From: Egibacteraceae bacterium
GTDB taxonomy: Bacteria; Actinomycetota; Nitriliruptoria; Euzebyales; Egibacteraceae
DNA length: 64,000 nt
Reading direction: 5' to 3'
Assembly: GCA_030447925.1 (NCBI GenBank)
Contig: JAUJNX010000005.1
Location: 1-64,000 of the forward strand
Shown: one piece after another, positions 49,433-59,278 of the stretch
Position numbering within the stretch: position 1 is the first letter of the stretch
Layout of the letters: each line of letters starts with the position of its first letter
Translations under genes and position numbers: made by a program
Notes under the pieces: generated by a model
Database searches by the model: none
What the model saw: the letters and a program-made list of their open reading frames with translations, nothing else
What the model was told of the DNA's origin: nothing

Positions 49433-51735
49433 GCGCCGGCCTCCTCCAGCTCGGGCTCGCGCGCCGCGGTCTCGTGGCCGCGGCGGCGCTGGCGGGCGAC
49501 CGCGACGAGCGAGGTGACCCCCAGCGCGGCGACGATCAGCACGGTGATCTCCCCGAGGGTGTCCAGGCCGCGGAAGTCCACCAGGATCGTGTTCACCACG
49601 TTGCGGCCCTCGGCCTCGGGCAGGGCGAGGTCGAGGTACTCCCGGCCGACCGACGGCGCGGTGCGTGCCTGCACCACGACCAGGGCGAACCCGGCCACGA
49701 ACACCCCGACGGCGGTCGCGACCACCGCGCGGAACAGGCGGAAGGTGCCCGGGGGCCGGATGGCGAACCGGTCCGGCAGGTGGCGCAGGACGAGCACGAA
49801 CACGACCAGCGACAGGGTCTCGAATAGGAACTGGGTCAGGGCGAGGTCGGGTGCGCCCTGGATGACGAACAGCACCGCCACCCCGTACCCGATCGCGCCG
49901 AGGAACAGGACCGCGGCGAAGCGTCGGCCGGTCCCCGCAGCGATCACCGCCGCGACGACGATGACCACGACCACCAGCCCCTGCACCGCGTTGGCGGCCA
50001 GGTCGGGCAGCGCGAGGCGCGCCCCGCGGGTCAGCAGCACCACGCCGGGGACGGACACGACGGTCAGCGAGATCACCGACAGGTACAGGGGCAGGGAGCC
50101 GTTCTGCAGCACCCCGGTCAGCCGCGCCGCGCCGACCTGGAGCGCGTGGACGCCGGACTCGAACACCTCGCCGCCGCCGGGGAGCTCCGGCAGGGCCAGG
50201 CGGCCCGTCCGGCCGGCGAGCCGCCAGATCGCCAGGCCCCCGGCCAGCGTGACGCCGGACAGGGCCAGCTCCGGGGTGAACCCGTGCCACAGGGCCAGCG
50301 TGTAGCCCTCCCAGGCGGGGTCCAGCGCCAGGGCGGCCGCGTTCACCAGCCCGTCGACCAGCTGGGGGAACACGCCCGCGGCCAGGCTGCCCACCGTCAG
50401 CGCGGCGGCCGGGGCGACGAAGGCCCACGACGGCCGGGCCACCGCCCCGGGGCCGACGACGTCGGGTCCGCTGCGGACGCGCAGGAAGCCGTCGACGAGC
50501 AGGCGGGCGGTGTAGGCGACGGTGAGCGCGGAACCGACGACGACGCCGGCCAGGACCAGGGTCTGGCCGCCCTCGCGCAGGGCCGCGAACGCCTCCTCCT
50601 TGGCGAGGAAGCCCAGCAGGGGCGGCAGGCCCGCCATCGACACCCCGGCGCCGATCATGACGGCGAACAGCCCCGGCAGGGCGCGCCGGAGGTCGGAGAG
50701 CCGCCGCAGGTCCCGGGTGTGCGCCTGGTGGTCCACGATCCCGACGCCCATGAACAGCGTCGCCTTGAACGCGGCGTGGGCGACCAGCAGCAGGCAGCCG
50801 GCGAAGGTCGCCTCCGGGGTCCCCGCGCCGAGCAGGACGACCAGGAAGCCGAGCTGCCCCACGGTCCCGTAGGCCAGCAGGCGCTTGAGGTCGTGCTGGC
50901 GCAGCGCCCGCCGGCCCCCCGCCAGCATCGTGAGCACGCCGACGGTGAGCACCAGCGGCCGCCACACCGTGGAGCTGGTCGCGAAGGCGGGCGCCAGCCG
51001 GGCGATCAGGTAGATGCCCGCCTTGACCATGGTCGCGGAGTGCAGGTAGGCGCTGACCGGGGTGGGGGCGGCCATGGCGCCGGGCAACCAGGCGATGAAG
51101 GGGACCTGCGCCGACTTGGTGAACGCGCCGAGGAGGACCAGGACCAGGCCGGCCTCCGCGAGCGGGCCCGTCGGCGGGTCCGCGACCAGGCCGCTGATCG
51201 TGGTCGTCCCCGCCTGCTGGCCCAGCAGGACCAGCCCGGCGAGCAGCGCGAGCCCGCCCCCGCCGGTCACGAGGTAGGCGTGCAGGGCGGCCCCGCGCGC
51301 CTCCGGGCGGCGGTCGTCGGTGCCGATCAGCAGGTAGCTGGTCGCCGACGTCAGCTCCCAGAACACGAACAGCAGCAGGGCGTTGTCGGACAGGACCAGC
51401 CCGAGCATCGCCCCGGAGAAGCCGAGCAGGGTCGCGGCGAAGGTCGCGTGGCGCCGCGCGCCCCCCGCGAAGTACTGGGTGGCGTAGAGGAACACCAGGA
51501 CGCCGACGCCCGACACCAGCGCCACCATCAGCAGGGCGAAGGCGTCGAGGCGCAGCTGCACCTCAAGGCCGAGCGATCCCGCCCAGGCGTGGGACTCGGT
51601 GAGCACCCGCCCCGCCAGGACGTCCGGCGCCACGACCGCGCCCGCCACGACCGCCGCCGCGGGCGGCACGGCGGCGACGAGGTACACCCCGCGCCCCAGC
51701 CGGCCGGCGAGGGCGGCCACCAGTGCGACGCCCAC
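49429..51735 (-). CDS. mrpA: Mrp Na+/H+ antiporter subunit A
   Basis: A large NuoL-like subunit, 768 residues from GTG 51735. Landmarks: VLVFLYATQYFAGGARRHAT, the TM5 Glu in LLFVFWELTSATSYLLIGTD, LGAFTKSAQVPFIAWLPGAM with Lys, SAYLHSATMVKAGIYLIARL, DLKRLLAYGTVGQLGFLVVL, HAAFKATLFMGVGIVDHQAH, and the C-terminal MrpB-like domain with IQGAPDLALTQFLFETLSLV and LVDFRGLDTLGEITVLIVAA. The true start may be ten codons earlier: in frame the DNA reads CTG at 51765 five bases after AGGAGG and continues LILALLAAHLVGVALVA, the normal MrpA N-terminus. Leads the mrpABCDEFG operon. Confidence 0.95.
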   Translation of the reverse strand: MGVALVAALAGRLGRGVYLVAAVPPAAAVVAGAVVAPDVLAGRVLTESHAWAGSLGLEVQLRLDAFALLMVALVSGVGVLVFLYATQYFAGGARRHATFAATLLGFSGAMLGLVLSDNALLLFVFWELTSATSYLLIGTDDRRPEARGAALHAYLVTGGGGLALLAGLVLLGQQAGTTTISGLVADPPTGPLAEAGLVLVLLGAFTKSAQVPFIAWLPGAMAAPTPVSAYLHSATMVKAGIYLIARLAPAFATSSTVWRPLVLTVGVLTMLAGGRRALRQHDLKRLLAYGTVGQLGFLVVLLGAGTPEATFAGCLLLVAHAAFKATLFMGVGIVDHQAHTRDLRRLSDLRRALPGLFAVMIGAGVSMAGLPPLLGFLAKEEAFAALREGGQTLVLAGVVVGSALTVAYTARLLVDGFLRVRSGPDVVGPGAVARPSWAFVAPAAALTVGSLAAGVFPQLVDGLVNAAALALDPAWEGYTLALWHGFTPELALSGVTLAGGLAIWRLAGRTGRLALPELPGGGEVFESGVHALQVGAARLTGVLQNGSLPLYLSVISLTVVSVPGVVLLTRGARLALPDLAANAVQGLVVVVIVVAAVIAAGTGRRFAAVLFLGAIGYGVAVLFVIQGAPDLALTQFLFETLSLVVFVLVLRHLPDRFAIRPPGTFRLFRAVVATAVGVFVAGFALVVVQARTAPSVGREYLDLALPEAEGRNVVNTILVDFRGLDTLGEITVLIVAALGVTSLVAVARQRRRGHETAAREPELEEAGA

Positions 51736-51900
51736 GAGGTGGGCGGCGAGCAGTGCCAGGATCAGCTGGTCCTCCTGGGGCCGAGGTCGGGAAAGCCGTC
51801 GTGCTCCTCCTCCGCCACCGGCGGAGGGCCGACCAGACTTCCCGGCTCGCCGCCTCTCACGGTAGCGCGCGCGTCCAAGCCGGATCGAGGGCGGGCAGGG

Positions 51901-53076
51901 TCAGGGGCGGATGACCGACAGGGTCTGGCGGGCGATCTCGCGCTCCTCGTCGGTGGGGACGACCAGGACGGGGACGCGGCTGCCCGGGTCGGAGATGGTG
52001 CGGGCGGCGGTGCCGCGCTCGGCATTGGCGGACGGGTCCAGGGCCACGCCGAACGGGGCGAGGAGGGCGGCCACGCGGGCGCGGACCTCGGCGCTGTTCT
52101 CCCCGACCCCCGCGGTGAAGACGATGCCGTCCACGCGGCCCAGGGCCACGGCGTAGGCGCCGACGTACTTGGCGATGCGGTAGGCGTACAGGTCCAGGGC
52201 CTCGTCGGCGACCGGGTCGCCGTCGGCGGCGCGGGCCTCGACGGCGCGCAGGTCGTTCCCGCCGGTCAGGCCCTTGACGCCGCTGCGCTTGTTCAGCAGG
52301 TCGTCGACCTGGTCGACCGACAGGCCCTCCTCGCGCTGCAGGTACACCACCACCGCGGGGTCCAGGTCGCCGGAGCGGGTGCCCATGACCAGGCCCTCCA
52401 GCGGCGTCAGGCCCATGGACGTGTCGACCGACCGCCCCCCGGCCACCGCCGCGGCGCTCGCGCCGTTGCCCAGGTGCAGGGTGATCAGGTGGGTGTCCTC
52501 CAGCGCCTGGCCCAGGTGCTCCGCCGCCGCCCGCGCGACGTAGGCGTGGGAGGTGCCGTGGAAGCCGTACCGGCGGATGCGCAGCCGGTCGGCGAGGTCG
52601 CGGGGCAGCGCGTAGCGGTGGGCGCGGGGCGGCAGGGTCGCGTGGAACGCGGTGTCGAAGACCGCGACGTGGGGCACGCCGGGGAAGCGCCCGCGGGCGA
52701 CCTCGATGCCCGCGAGGTTGCCCGGGGTGTGCAGCGGCGCGAGCGGCACGAGGTCGCGGATGGCCGCCACCGTGGCGTCGTCGATCAGGGCGGGCCCGGA
52801 GAACCGGTCCCCGCCGTGGACGACGCGGTGGCCGATGCCGACCAGGTCGTCGGGGACCTCCAGGACGTCGAGGATGCGCGCCAGCCCGTCGTCGTGGTCG
52901 GCCACCCGGTCGTCGGTGACGACGGGGTCGGCGTCGCCCGCCCGGTGGGTCAGCCGCGAGGTCTCCTCGCCGATCTTCTCGAGCAGGCCGGTCGCGGCCA
53001 CGGCGCCGTCGTCCATCGACAGCAGCCGGTACTTGATCGACGACGACCCGGCGTTGAGGACCAGGACGGTCGTCAC
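51901..53076 (-). CDS. ackA: acetate kinase
   Basis: A 391-residue enzyme that transfers phosphate between acetyl phosphate and ADP. Motifs: [17 protein letters not shown] at the start, [97 protein letters not shown], and [20 protein letters not shown]. Length and all active-site blocks are normal. GTG 53076 overlaps the pta stop (GTGA), so the two are coupled. The gene is followed 136-166 bases later on the same strand by mrpA. Confidence 0.97.
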   Translation of the reverse strand: MTTVLVLNAGSSSIKYRLLSMDDGAVAATGLLEKIGEETSRLTHRAGDADPVVTDDRVADHDDGLARILDVLEVPDDLVGIGHRVVHGGDRFSGPALIDDATVAAIRDLVPLAPLHTPGNLAGIEVARGRFPGVPHVAVFDTAFHATLPPRAHRYALPRDLADRLRIRRYGFHGTSHAYVARAAAEHLGQALEDTHLITLHLGNGASAAAVAGGRSVDTSMGLTPLEGLVMGTRSGDLDPAVVVYLQREEGLSVDQVDDLLNKRSGVKGLTGGNDLRAVEARAADGDPVADEALDLYAYRIAKYVGAYAVALGRVDGIVFTAGVGENSAEVRARVAALLAPFGVALDPSANAERGTAARTISDPGSRVPVLVVPTDEEREIARQTLSVIRP

Positions 53077-53957
53077 GCCGCCGCCCCGTCGCCCTGCGCC
53101 TGCGCCTGCGCCTGGATGGCCGTGATCGCGACGGTGTTGACGATGTCGGGGACCAGCGCACCGCGCGACAGGTCGTTGACCGGCTTGCGCAGGCCCTGGA
53201 GCACCGGCCCGATGGCGACGGCGCCGGCGGACCGCTGCACCGCCTTGTAGGTGTTGTTGCCGGTGTTGAGGTCCGGGAACACGAAGACCGTGGCCCGGCC
53301 CGCGACGTCGCTGCCGGGCAGCTTCGCCTGCGCGACGGTCGGGTCGATGGCGGCGTCGTACTGGATGGGCCCCTCGATCGGCAGGTCGGGGCGGCGGTCC
53401 CGGGCGATCTTGGTCGCCTGGCGGACCTTGTCGACCTCCGCGCCCGACCCGGACTCGCCCGTGGAGTACGACAGCATGGCCACCAGCGGATCGATGCCGA
53501 ACTGCGACGCGGTCCCCGCCGAGGAGATCGCGATGTCGGCGAGCTGCTCGGCGTCGGGGTTGGGCACCACCGCGCAGTCGCCGTAGACCAGCACGCGGTC
53601 GGCCAGGAGCATCAGGAACACGCTGGACACGATCGAGACGCCCGGCACGGTGCGGATGAACTCGAAGGCCGGGCGGATCGTGTGGGCGGTGGTGTGGCGG
53701 GCGCCCGACACCATCCCGTCGGCGAGGCCCTTGTGGACCATCATCGTGCCGAAGTAGGAGACGTCGTCCATCAGGTCGCGGGCGAGGTCGGGGGCGACGC
53801 CCTTGTGCTTGCGCAGCTCGTGGTAGGTCGCGGCGAAGTCCTCGCGCCACTCCGCGGTCCGCGGGTCGACCAGGCGGACGCCCTCCAGCTCCAGGCCCAG
53901 CGACGCGGCGCGGTCGCGCACCTGGCCGGGGTCGCCCAGGACGGTGAGGTCGACCAC
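53073..53957 (-). CDS. pta: phosphate acetyltransferase, catalytic C-terminal part (frameshifted gene)
   Basis: The last 294 residues of Pta: [99 protein letters not shown] and [20 protein letters not shown]. This is nearly all of the PTA/PTB domain that joins CoA and acetyl phosphate. It is separated from the N-terminal part by one lost base at about 53955-53961 (CCACCCGCGG on the plus strand). A working pta would be expected beside an intact ackA, so an assembly error deserves first suspicion. Confidence 0.9.
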   Translation of the reverse strand: MVDLTVLGDPGQVRDRAASLGLELEGVRLVDPRTAEWREDFAATYHELRKHKGVAPDLARDLMDDVSYFGTMMVHKGLADGMVSGARHTTAHTIRPAFEFIRTVPGVSIVSSVFLMLLADRVLVYGDCAVVPNPDAEQLADIAISSAGTASQFGIDPLVAMLSYSTGESGSGAEVDKVRQATKIARDRRPDLPIEGPIQYDAAIDPTVAQAKLPGSDVAGRATVFVFPDLNTGNNTYKAVQRSAGAVAIGPVLQGLRKPVNDLSRGALVPDIVNTVAITAIQAQAQAQGDGAAA

Positions 53958-55183
53958 CCGCGGCGCAGGAGCTGGTCGGCGGCGGTGAGGATGCGGTCGT
54001 CGTCGCCCTCCGGCAGCACGATGTGGCGGCGGTCGGCCGCGGCGCGCTCCAGGAGCTGCTGCTCGAACATCAGCGGCGTCACGCGCGTCGAGCGGGTGAG
54101 CGCGATGCGCTGCTCCAGGGCGGCGGTGTCGACGTGCTCCTCGAACAGCCCCAGCGCGGTGGCGATCTTGCGGTCGCTGTCCGCCGTGATCGCGCCGCGC
54201 ACGTTGCTGACGGTCTGCGCCGCCTTGAAGGTGTCGGTGTCGACCGACAGGATCGGCACGCCCGCGTCGCTGAAGCCCGCGATCAGGCGCAGCACGGGCT
54301 CGTCGACCTGCCCGCCGGTGAGGACGATGCCGGCGACGTTGGGGTGCGAGCCCGACGACCGCGCCGCCAGGCTGCCCACGATCAGGTCCGCCCGGTCCCC
54401 GTAGGTGATGATCAGGTCGCCCTCGGCGACGTGGTCGAGGAAGTGTGGCAGGCCGGCCGCGCCGACGACGACGTTGCCGATCTCGCGTTCCAGCGCGCCG
54501 TCGCTGCCCTCCCCGCCCGGCAGGAGGTGCGCGCCCAGCGCCTCGGCGACCTGCGCCACGGTCGGCGCGGCGAGCAGGCGCACCTCGGGCAGGACGTAGG
54601 CGGGCTCGTCCAGCTCCGCGGGGAGGCGGGCGCGGACGTCGTCGGCGATGGTCGGGTCGACCCGGTTGCAGACCGTGGCCAGGACCGTGCAGCCGCGCTC
54701 GACCAGCGCGGCGTGGGCGGTCCGGGCCGCCGCGACCACCTGGTCGGCGGTGCGGTCGCGCCCGCCGACGACCAGGACCACGGGGCTGCCCAGGTGGGTG
54801 GCGGCGTCGGCGTTGAACTCGAACTCCAGCGACTGCGCGCCCTCGGTGAAGTCGCTGCCCTCGACGACCACGAGCTCGGCGTCGCGGTCGACCCGGCGGT
54901 AGGACTCCAGCACGCGGGTCAGCAGCGCGTCGTACTGCTCGCGGGTGCCGGCCCGGGCCAGCTCCTCGGCGGTGGCGGCGTAGGACGCGTCGTAGGACTG
55001 TTCCAGCCGGTAGCGCCCGCGGACCAGCTCGATGTCGTCGTCGGGCCCGTCGCCGGACCCCACCACCGGCCGGAAGAAGCCCACCCGCCCGACCCGGCGG
55101 GCCAGCAGCTCCATCAGGCCGAGCACGACCGCGGACTTGCCCACGCCCGGTTCCACCGCGGTCACGTAGATGCTGCGGACCAT
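53771..55183 (-). CDS. pta: phosphate acetyltransferase, N-terminal part (frameshifted gene)
   Basis: ATG 55183 with AGGAGG close upstream. The product begins with a BioD-like P-loop domain: [20 protein letters not shown], then [40 protein letters not shown]. The DRTGG regulatory domain follows ([40 protein letters not shown]), then the start of the catalytic domain, [20 protein letters not shown]. After RRG at about 53960 the frame becomes Trp/Ser/Arg-rich nonsense to a stop at 53771. Corrected, the whole enzyme has about 703 residues, the size of long enterobacterial-type Pta. The start overlaps the end of the acyltransferase gene by 22 bases. Confidence 0.9.
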   Translation of the reverse strand: MVRSIYVTAVEPGVGKSAVVLGLMELLARRVGRVGFFRPVVGSGDGPDDDIELVRGRYRLEQSYDASYAATAEELARAGTREQYDALLTRVLESYRRVDRDAELVVVEGSDFTEGAQSLEFEFNADAATHLGSPVVLVVGGRDRTADQVVAAARTAHAALVERGCTVLATVCNRVDPTIADDVRARLPAELDEPAYVLPEVRLLAAPTVAQVAEALGAHLLPGGEGSDGALEREIGNVVVGAAGLPHFLDHVAEGDLIITYGDRADLIVGSLAARSSGSHPNVAGIVLTGGQVDEPVLRLIAGFSDAGVPILSVDTDTFKAAQTVSNVRGAITADSDRKIATALGLFEEHVDTAALEQRIALTRSTRVTPLMFEQQLLERAAADRRHIVLPEGDDDRILTAADQLLRRGWSTSPSWATPARCATAPRRWAWSWRASAWSTRGPRSGARTSPRPTTSCASTRASPPTSPAT

Positions 55184-56547
55184 CCCGCCTCCTCGTCGCC
55201 GGCCCCCCTTGATCCTGCGTGCGAACGCCCCCCGGAAAACCCGCCGCCGGCGAGCCGCAGCAGCACGAGGCCGCCCACGTAGGCGCTCAGGCCCGTGAGC
55301 GGGAGACCTGCGGGACCGCCGCCCTGGAAGCCCCCGCCGAGGCTGAACGCCGCGATGCCGGTGCAGACCGCGGCGCAGCCGGCGACGGCGAGCGCCGCGC
55401 TCCCCCTCCCCGCGATCGGCGGCGTCGCGCCCGGCGGTCGCTCGAACCGGGCGACCAGCGCGACGATCAGCGCCAGGAGGGCGGCCAGGCCGGCGACCCA
55501 CAGCGGGCGCAGGGCGAACCAGGCGGCGGAGCCCGCCGGCGCCCGGGGCAGCAGCCCCGTCGTGTACAGGGCGAGGGCGGCGATCACCACCGGCACCATG
55601 TGCCACAGGTAGAGGCGCATGGCGACCCGGTTGACGGCGACGACGACGAGCCACACGCGCGGCCGCTGGAGCCACCCGGTCAGCGGGCGCCGCAGCAGCA
55701 GCGCCACACCGGTCTGGGCGAAGGACAGGGCCAGCAGCGCCAGCGAGGGCGGCCCCGAGTTCTGCAACGTCGCCCCGGGCACCCCCACCATGCTGACCGG
55801 GTAGGGCCCGACGGTCACCAGCGCCACCAGGACCGCCAGCCCGCCACCCCCCAGCACCGCCGGGAGCGGCCGGCGCGTCAGCGTGCCGTCGCGCCACGCG
55901 TAGCCCAGCTGGTGCAGCACCCCCCACACCAGCGCCCAGTTCAGCAGGCCGACCAGGGGGACGCCGTACCCCAGGCGGAGCACGTCGACGAGCACGACGG
56001 CGACGGTGGCCGCGGCGATCACGGCGAGCCCGTGCCGCCGGTGCAGACCCAGCAGCGCCGGGGCGGCGACGATCACGGCGAGGTACACGGCCAGGAACCA
56101 CAGCGCGATCGGCGCCAGCCAGGCGGCGGTGGCGACCAGGCCGGGGTCCGCACCGGCCAGGCGGGCGGCCGCCGCAGCCGCAACCCCCACGGCGACGAAG
56201 GCGGTGGTGGGGCGCAGCAGCCGCCCGGCCCGGTGCAGCAGCCAGGCGGTGTAGCGCCCGCCGCGGTCGCGATGGGCGTCCCAGGACGCGGCGTTGGCGT
56301 ACCCGCCGACCACGAAGAACAGCGCCATGACCTGCACGACCCAGGTCAGCCAGTGCGTCCAGGGGGCCGCCGCCAGGACGTGCCCGCCGATCAGCCGCCC
56401 GTCGCGGACCGTGAGGGTGACGGCCAGCCAGTGCCCGACCACCACGATGAGGATCGCGACGGCCCGCAGGAGGTCCACATACCGCTCGCGCGCGCCGGGG
56501 GTGGCCGCCGCGACGCGCTCCGCCGCACGTCCCCCTCCGGCCCACAT
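55162..56547 (-). CDS. acyltransferase 3 family membrane protein
   Basis: A 461-residue protein with ten or more helices, the OafA/YrhL-type acyltransferase fold that acetylates sugars of surface polymers. It starts with [20 protein letters not shown], which contains the R-x-x-D-x-L-R-A-I/V and catalytic His motif, then [20 protein letters not shown] and [20 protein letters not shown]. Later: [20 protein letters not shown] and [23 protein letters not shown] 56547 has only a weak ribosome-binding site. The gene ends 22 bases inside pta and could be transcribed with it. Confidence 0.85.
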   Translation of the reverse strand: MWAGGGRAAERVAAATPGARERYVDLLRAVAILIVVVGHWLAVTLTVRDGRLIGGHVLAAAPWTHWLTWVVQVMALFFVVGGYANAASWDAHRDRGGRYTAWLLHRAGRLLRPTTAFVAVGVAAAAAARLAGADPGLVATAAWLAPIALWFLAVYLAVIVAAPALLGLHRRHGLAVIAAATVAVVLVDVLRLGYGVPLVGLLNWALVWGVLHQLGYAWRDGTLTRRPLPAVLGGGGLAVLVALVTVGPYPVSMVGVPGATLQNSGPPSLALLALSFAQTGVALLLRRPLTGWLQRPRVWLVVVAVNRVAMRLYLWHMVPVVIAALALYTTGLLPRAPAGSAAWFALRPLWVAGLAALLALIVALVARFERPPGATPPIAGRGSAALAVAGCAAVCTGIAAFSLGGGFQGGGPAGLPLTGLSAYVGGLVLLRLAGGGFSGGRSHAGSRGAGDEEAGWSAAST

Positions 56548-56557
56548 CGACTCATGA

Positions 56558-56575
56558 TACGAAGGCTGGTTCGTA
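56558..56575. promoter_or_regulatory. inverted repeat upstream of the acyltransferase gene
   Basis: TACGAA-GGCTGG-TTCGTA, a perfect six-base inverted repeat eleven bases upstream of the acyltransferase start and between it and the divergent PLP-enzyme gene. Looks like a dimeric repressor site; no regulator gene lies next to it. Confidence 0.4.
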
Positions 56576-56755
56576 GGATGCGCGCAAGCGTGGTGACGGT
56601 GACGGTGAGGAACGTCACCCTTGCCACTGAACAGTTCGCCATCGCCGTGCACTCCTCGGGCCGGTGCGGTGGCTCCCGGCCACCGCGTGGGAGGGAGAGG
56701 GATCCCGGGGCGTGCGGGATACCGCGGGTGCCGGCGATGGGTGATCCTTGGCGCC

Positions 56756-57961
56756 ATGACCTATGACGTGGCGCTGGTCCGGCGGTCCTTCCCCGCGCTG
56801 CGCAGCGGGGTGGCGCACTTCGACGGGCCGGGCGGGTCGCAGGTGCCCGAGTCCGTCGCGGCGGCGGTGGCGGGGGCGATGACCGCGGGGATCGCCAACC
56901 GCGGCCGGGTCACCGCCGCGGAGCGCGTGGCCGACGACATCGTCGTGGCGGCGCGGCAGGCGGTCGCGGACCTGCTCGGCGCCGACCCCCGCGGCGTGGT
57001 GTTCGGGCGCAGCATGACCCAGCTCACCTACGACCTCGCCCGCGCGCTGGCCAAGGGCTGGGGGCCCGGCGACGAGGTCGTGGTCACGCGGCTGGACCAC
57101 GACGCGAACATCCGGCCGTGGGTCCAGGCGGCCGGAGCGGCGGGCGCGACCGTGCGCTGGGCCGGCTTCGACCCCGGGACCGGCGAGCTGGACCCGCAGG
57201 CGATCGCCGCGCTGCTCGGCCCGCGGACCCGGCTGGTCGCGGTGACCGCGGCGTCCAACCTGATCGGGACGCGACCCGACGTCACCGCGATCGCCCGGCT
57301 GGCCCACGACGCCGGGGCGCTGGTGTACGTCGACGGGGTGCACGCGACCGCCCACGTGCCCGTCGACGTCGGCGCGCTGGGTGCCGACGTCTGGGCCTGC
57401 TCGCCGTACAAGTTCCTGGGCCCCCACTGCGGCGCGGTCGCCGCCGACCCGGCGCTGCTGGAGCGCCTCGCCCCCGACAAGCTGCTGGCGTCGACCGACG
57501 CGGTGCCCGAGCGCTTCGAGCTGGGGACCCTGCCCTACGAGCTGCTCGCCGGCACCACCGCCGCGGTGGACTTCCTCGCCGGGCTGGCGCCGGAGCCCGC
57601 AGGGGACCGCCGCACCCGGGTGGTGGCGGGCATGACCGCGGTCGCCGCGCACGAGGACGCCCTGCGTGACCGCCTGGAGCGCGGCCTGGCCGAGCTGCGC
57701 GGCGTCGTGTCGCACAGCCGCGCCGCCCGGCGCACCCCGACGCTGCTGCTCTCCCTGCCCGGGCGCGACCCCGCGGACGCCTACCGCTTCCTGGCCGACC
57801 GGGGTGTGAACGCGCCCGCAGGGTCGTTCTACGCGCTGGAGGCGTCGCGGCACCTGGGGCTCGGGGACAGCGGCGGCCTGCGCGCCGGCCTGGCGCCCTA
57901 CACCGACGCCGCCGACGTCGACCGCCTGATCGACGGCCTCGGGGCCTTCCTGCGCACCTGA
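56756..57961 (+). CDS. class V aminotransferase, cysteine desulfurase-like
   Basis: A 401-residue PLP enzyme of fold type I. It opens MTYDVALVRRSFPALRSGVA, then FDGPGGSQVPESVAAAVAGA, a start typical of the cysteine-desulfurase-like subgroup rather than SufS or IscS. PLP contacts: VVVTRLDHDANIRPW, the His-Asp-Asp region YVDGVHATAHVPVDVGALG, and the Schiff-base Lys in WACSPYKFLGPHCGA. A conserved C-terminal PTLLLSLPGRDPADAYRFL follows. I see no Cys in the position that takes the persulfide in SufS, so true desulfurase activity is doubtful. Start ATG 56756. Confidence 0.88.
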   Translation: MTYDVALVRRSFPALRSGVAHFDGPGGSQVPESVAAAVAGAMTAGIANRGRVTAAERVADDIVVAARQAVADLLGADPRGVVFGRSMTQLTYDLARALAKGWGPGDEVVVTRLDHDANIRPWVQAAGAAGATVRWAGFDPGTGELDPQAIAALLGPRTRLVAVTAASNLIGTRPDVTAIARLAHDAGALVYVDGVHATAHVPVDVGALGADVWACSPYKFLGPHCGAVAADPALLERLAPDKLLASTDAVPERFELGTLPYELLAGTTAAVDFLAGLAPEPAGDRRTRVVAGMTAVAAHEDALRDRLERGLAELRGVVSHSRAARRTPTLLLSLPGRDPADAYRFLADRGVNAPAGSFYALEASRHLGLGDSGGLRAGLAPYTDAADVDRLIDGLGAFLRT

Positions 57962-58045
57962 CGCCGGCGCACGGCTGGCCCACACTGCCCGGCCCTGAGC
58001 CCGGCCCGCCCTGAGCCTGGCCCCCGGGCCGCCTACCCTGGCCGG

Positions 58046-58672
58046 ATGGCAGGGTGGCAGCCGTCACTGCTCGACGGCGGGGAGGCCGGGTTCGACGCCG
58101 GGTTCGCTGGCGCGCGGCGGCGCGAGCTGGCCGACGGCGCGTGGGTCGACGAGGTGCCCGGCTGGCTGCACGGGGCCGACGCCCTGTTCGCCGACCTGCT
58201 CGACCGCGTCCCGTGGCGCTCGCGCACCGTGCGCATGTACGACCGCGAGGTCGTCGAACCGCGCCTGGTGGCGCGCTGGCGGCTGGACGACGACGCGCTG
58301 CCCCTGCCGGTCCTGCGCGCCATCGGCGACGCGCTGTCGGGGCGCTACGGCGTGCGCTTCACCTCGGTCGGGGCCAACCTCTACCGCGACGGTGCCGACA
58401 GCGTCGCCTGGCACGGCGACCGGATCGCCCGGGACCTGCCGGAGGCGACGGTCGCGATCGTCTCGCTGGGCGCGGCGCGGCCCTTCAAGCTGCGGCCCAA
58501 GGGCGGGGGCGCCGCGATCGGCCTGGTCCCGCGCGCCGGTGACCTGCTGGTCCTCGGCGGCTCCTGCCAGCGGACCTGGGACCACGCCGTCCCCAAGGTC
58601 CGCGCCGCCGGCCCGCGCATCAGCGTCCAGTACCGCCACGACTACCCCCAACTTGACCTTCCGTACAGATAG
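58046..58672 (+). CDS. AlkB-family 2-oxoglutarate/Fe(II) dioxygenase
   Basis: A 208-residue DNA or RNA alkylation-repair-type dioxygenase. After a QPSLLDGGEAGFDAGF start comes VPWRSRTVRMYDREVVEPRL, the AlkB nucleotide lid region, then FTSVGANLYRDGADSVAWHG with the iron-binding HGD, SLGAARPFKLRPKGG, and DHAVPK with the second His, ending in RISVQYRHDYP, where Arg binds 2-oxoglutarate. All three iron ligands and both Arg are present. It would remove methyl groups from N1-adenine or N3-cytosine by oxidation. Length matches actinobacterial AlkB. Confidence 0.92.
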   Translation: MAGWQPSLLDGGEAGFDAGFAGARRRELADGAWVDEVPGWLHGADALFADLLDRVPWRSRTVRMYDREVVEPRLVARWRLDDDALPLPVLRAIGDALSGRYGVRFTSVGANLYRDGADSVAWHGDRIARDLPEATVAIVSLGAARPFKLRPKGGGAAIGLVPRAGDLLVLGGSCQRTWDHAVPKVRAAGPRISVQYRHDYPQLDLPYR

Positions 58673-58750
58673 GGTTGCGCGCGTCCTCATCCACGAGGTG
58701 TTGGGTTGGGGTGCACGGTTCGGCGTCGCACAACGGAGTGGAGACGCGAG

Positions 58751-59080
58751 ATGCAGTCGAGTTGGTTCGCCGACGACCGCCCGCGCTGGCGCGCGCGGAT
58801 CGTCTACCGCCTCCTCCAGGCGGGTCTGGGCAGGACGGGTGCGCTGCGGCTGGAGGACGCCATCGTCGCCACCGGCCGCGCCCGCGCCCCCGGGGTGGTG
58901 CTGCGCGGCGGCGAGGTGGTCGTGACCATGCTCGTCAAGGCCGCCGACGACGACGAGGCGACCGCCGCCGCCGTCGCCGCGGTCGAGAGCGCCAGCCGCC
59001 AGGCGTGCGGCGTCACCCTCGGCGAGGTGGTCGCCGGCTCCGCCGTGCCCGAACCGGAGCTGCTGGCCAGCGCCCGCTAG
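58751..59080 (+). CDS. hypothetical protein (109 aa)
   Basis: A 109-residue protein from ATG 58751 (GGAG eight to twelve bases upstream). It reads MQSSWFADDRPRWRARIVYR, LLQAGLGRTGALRLEDAIVA, then LRGGEVVVTMLVKAADDDEA and a helix-rich end GVTLGEVVAGSAVPEPELLA. A beta-alpha-beta arrangement is plausible. No signal peptide or membrane segment. I do not recognise the family. Stands alone between alkB and the secreted-protein gene. Confidence 0.6.
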   Translation: MQSSWFADDRPRWRARIVYRLLQAGLGRTGALRLEDAIVATGRARAPGVVLRGGEVVVTMLVKAADDDEATAAAVAAVESASRQACGVTLGEVVAGSAVPEPELLASAR

Positions 59081-59278
59081 CGGCGGCGCGGGCGACGGCG
59101 CCCCCGCCGGCAGGGGCCCGGATCGGGTTTCTCCTCATAAAGGAGATGGTCGGTAAAGGAGAAGGTCGGTCGCCTCGGCCACGCAGACGTTCCTTGCTGT
59201 TCATGATTCCCGGTTCGGGCGCCGAGGTAGTCCTCTCGCCGTCCGGAGAATCGAATCAGTGACGGAGGAGCGAACGTC

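Noticed and set aside
50146..53250. A 1034-codon plus-strand open frame
   Set aside because: It is the antisense of mrpA and ackA, very rich in Gly, Gln, Asp and Arg, with no domain; the minus-strand genes there are unmistakable.
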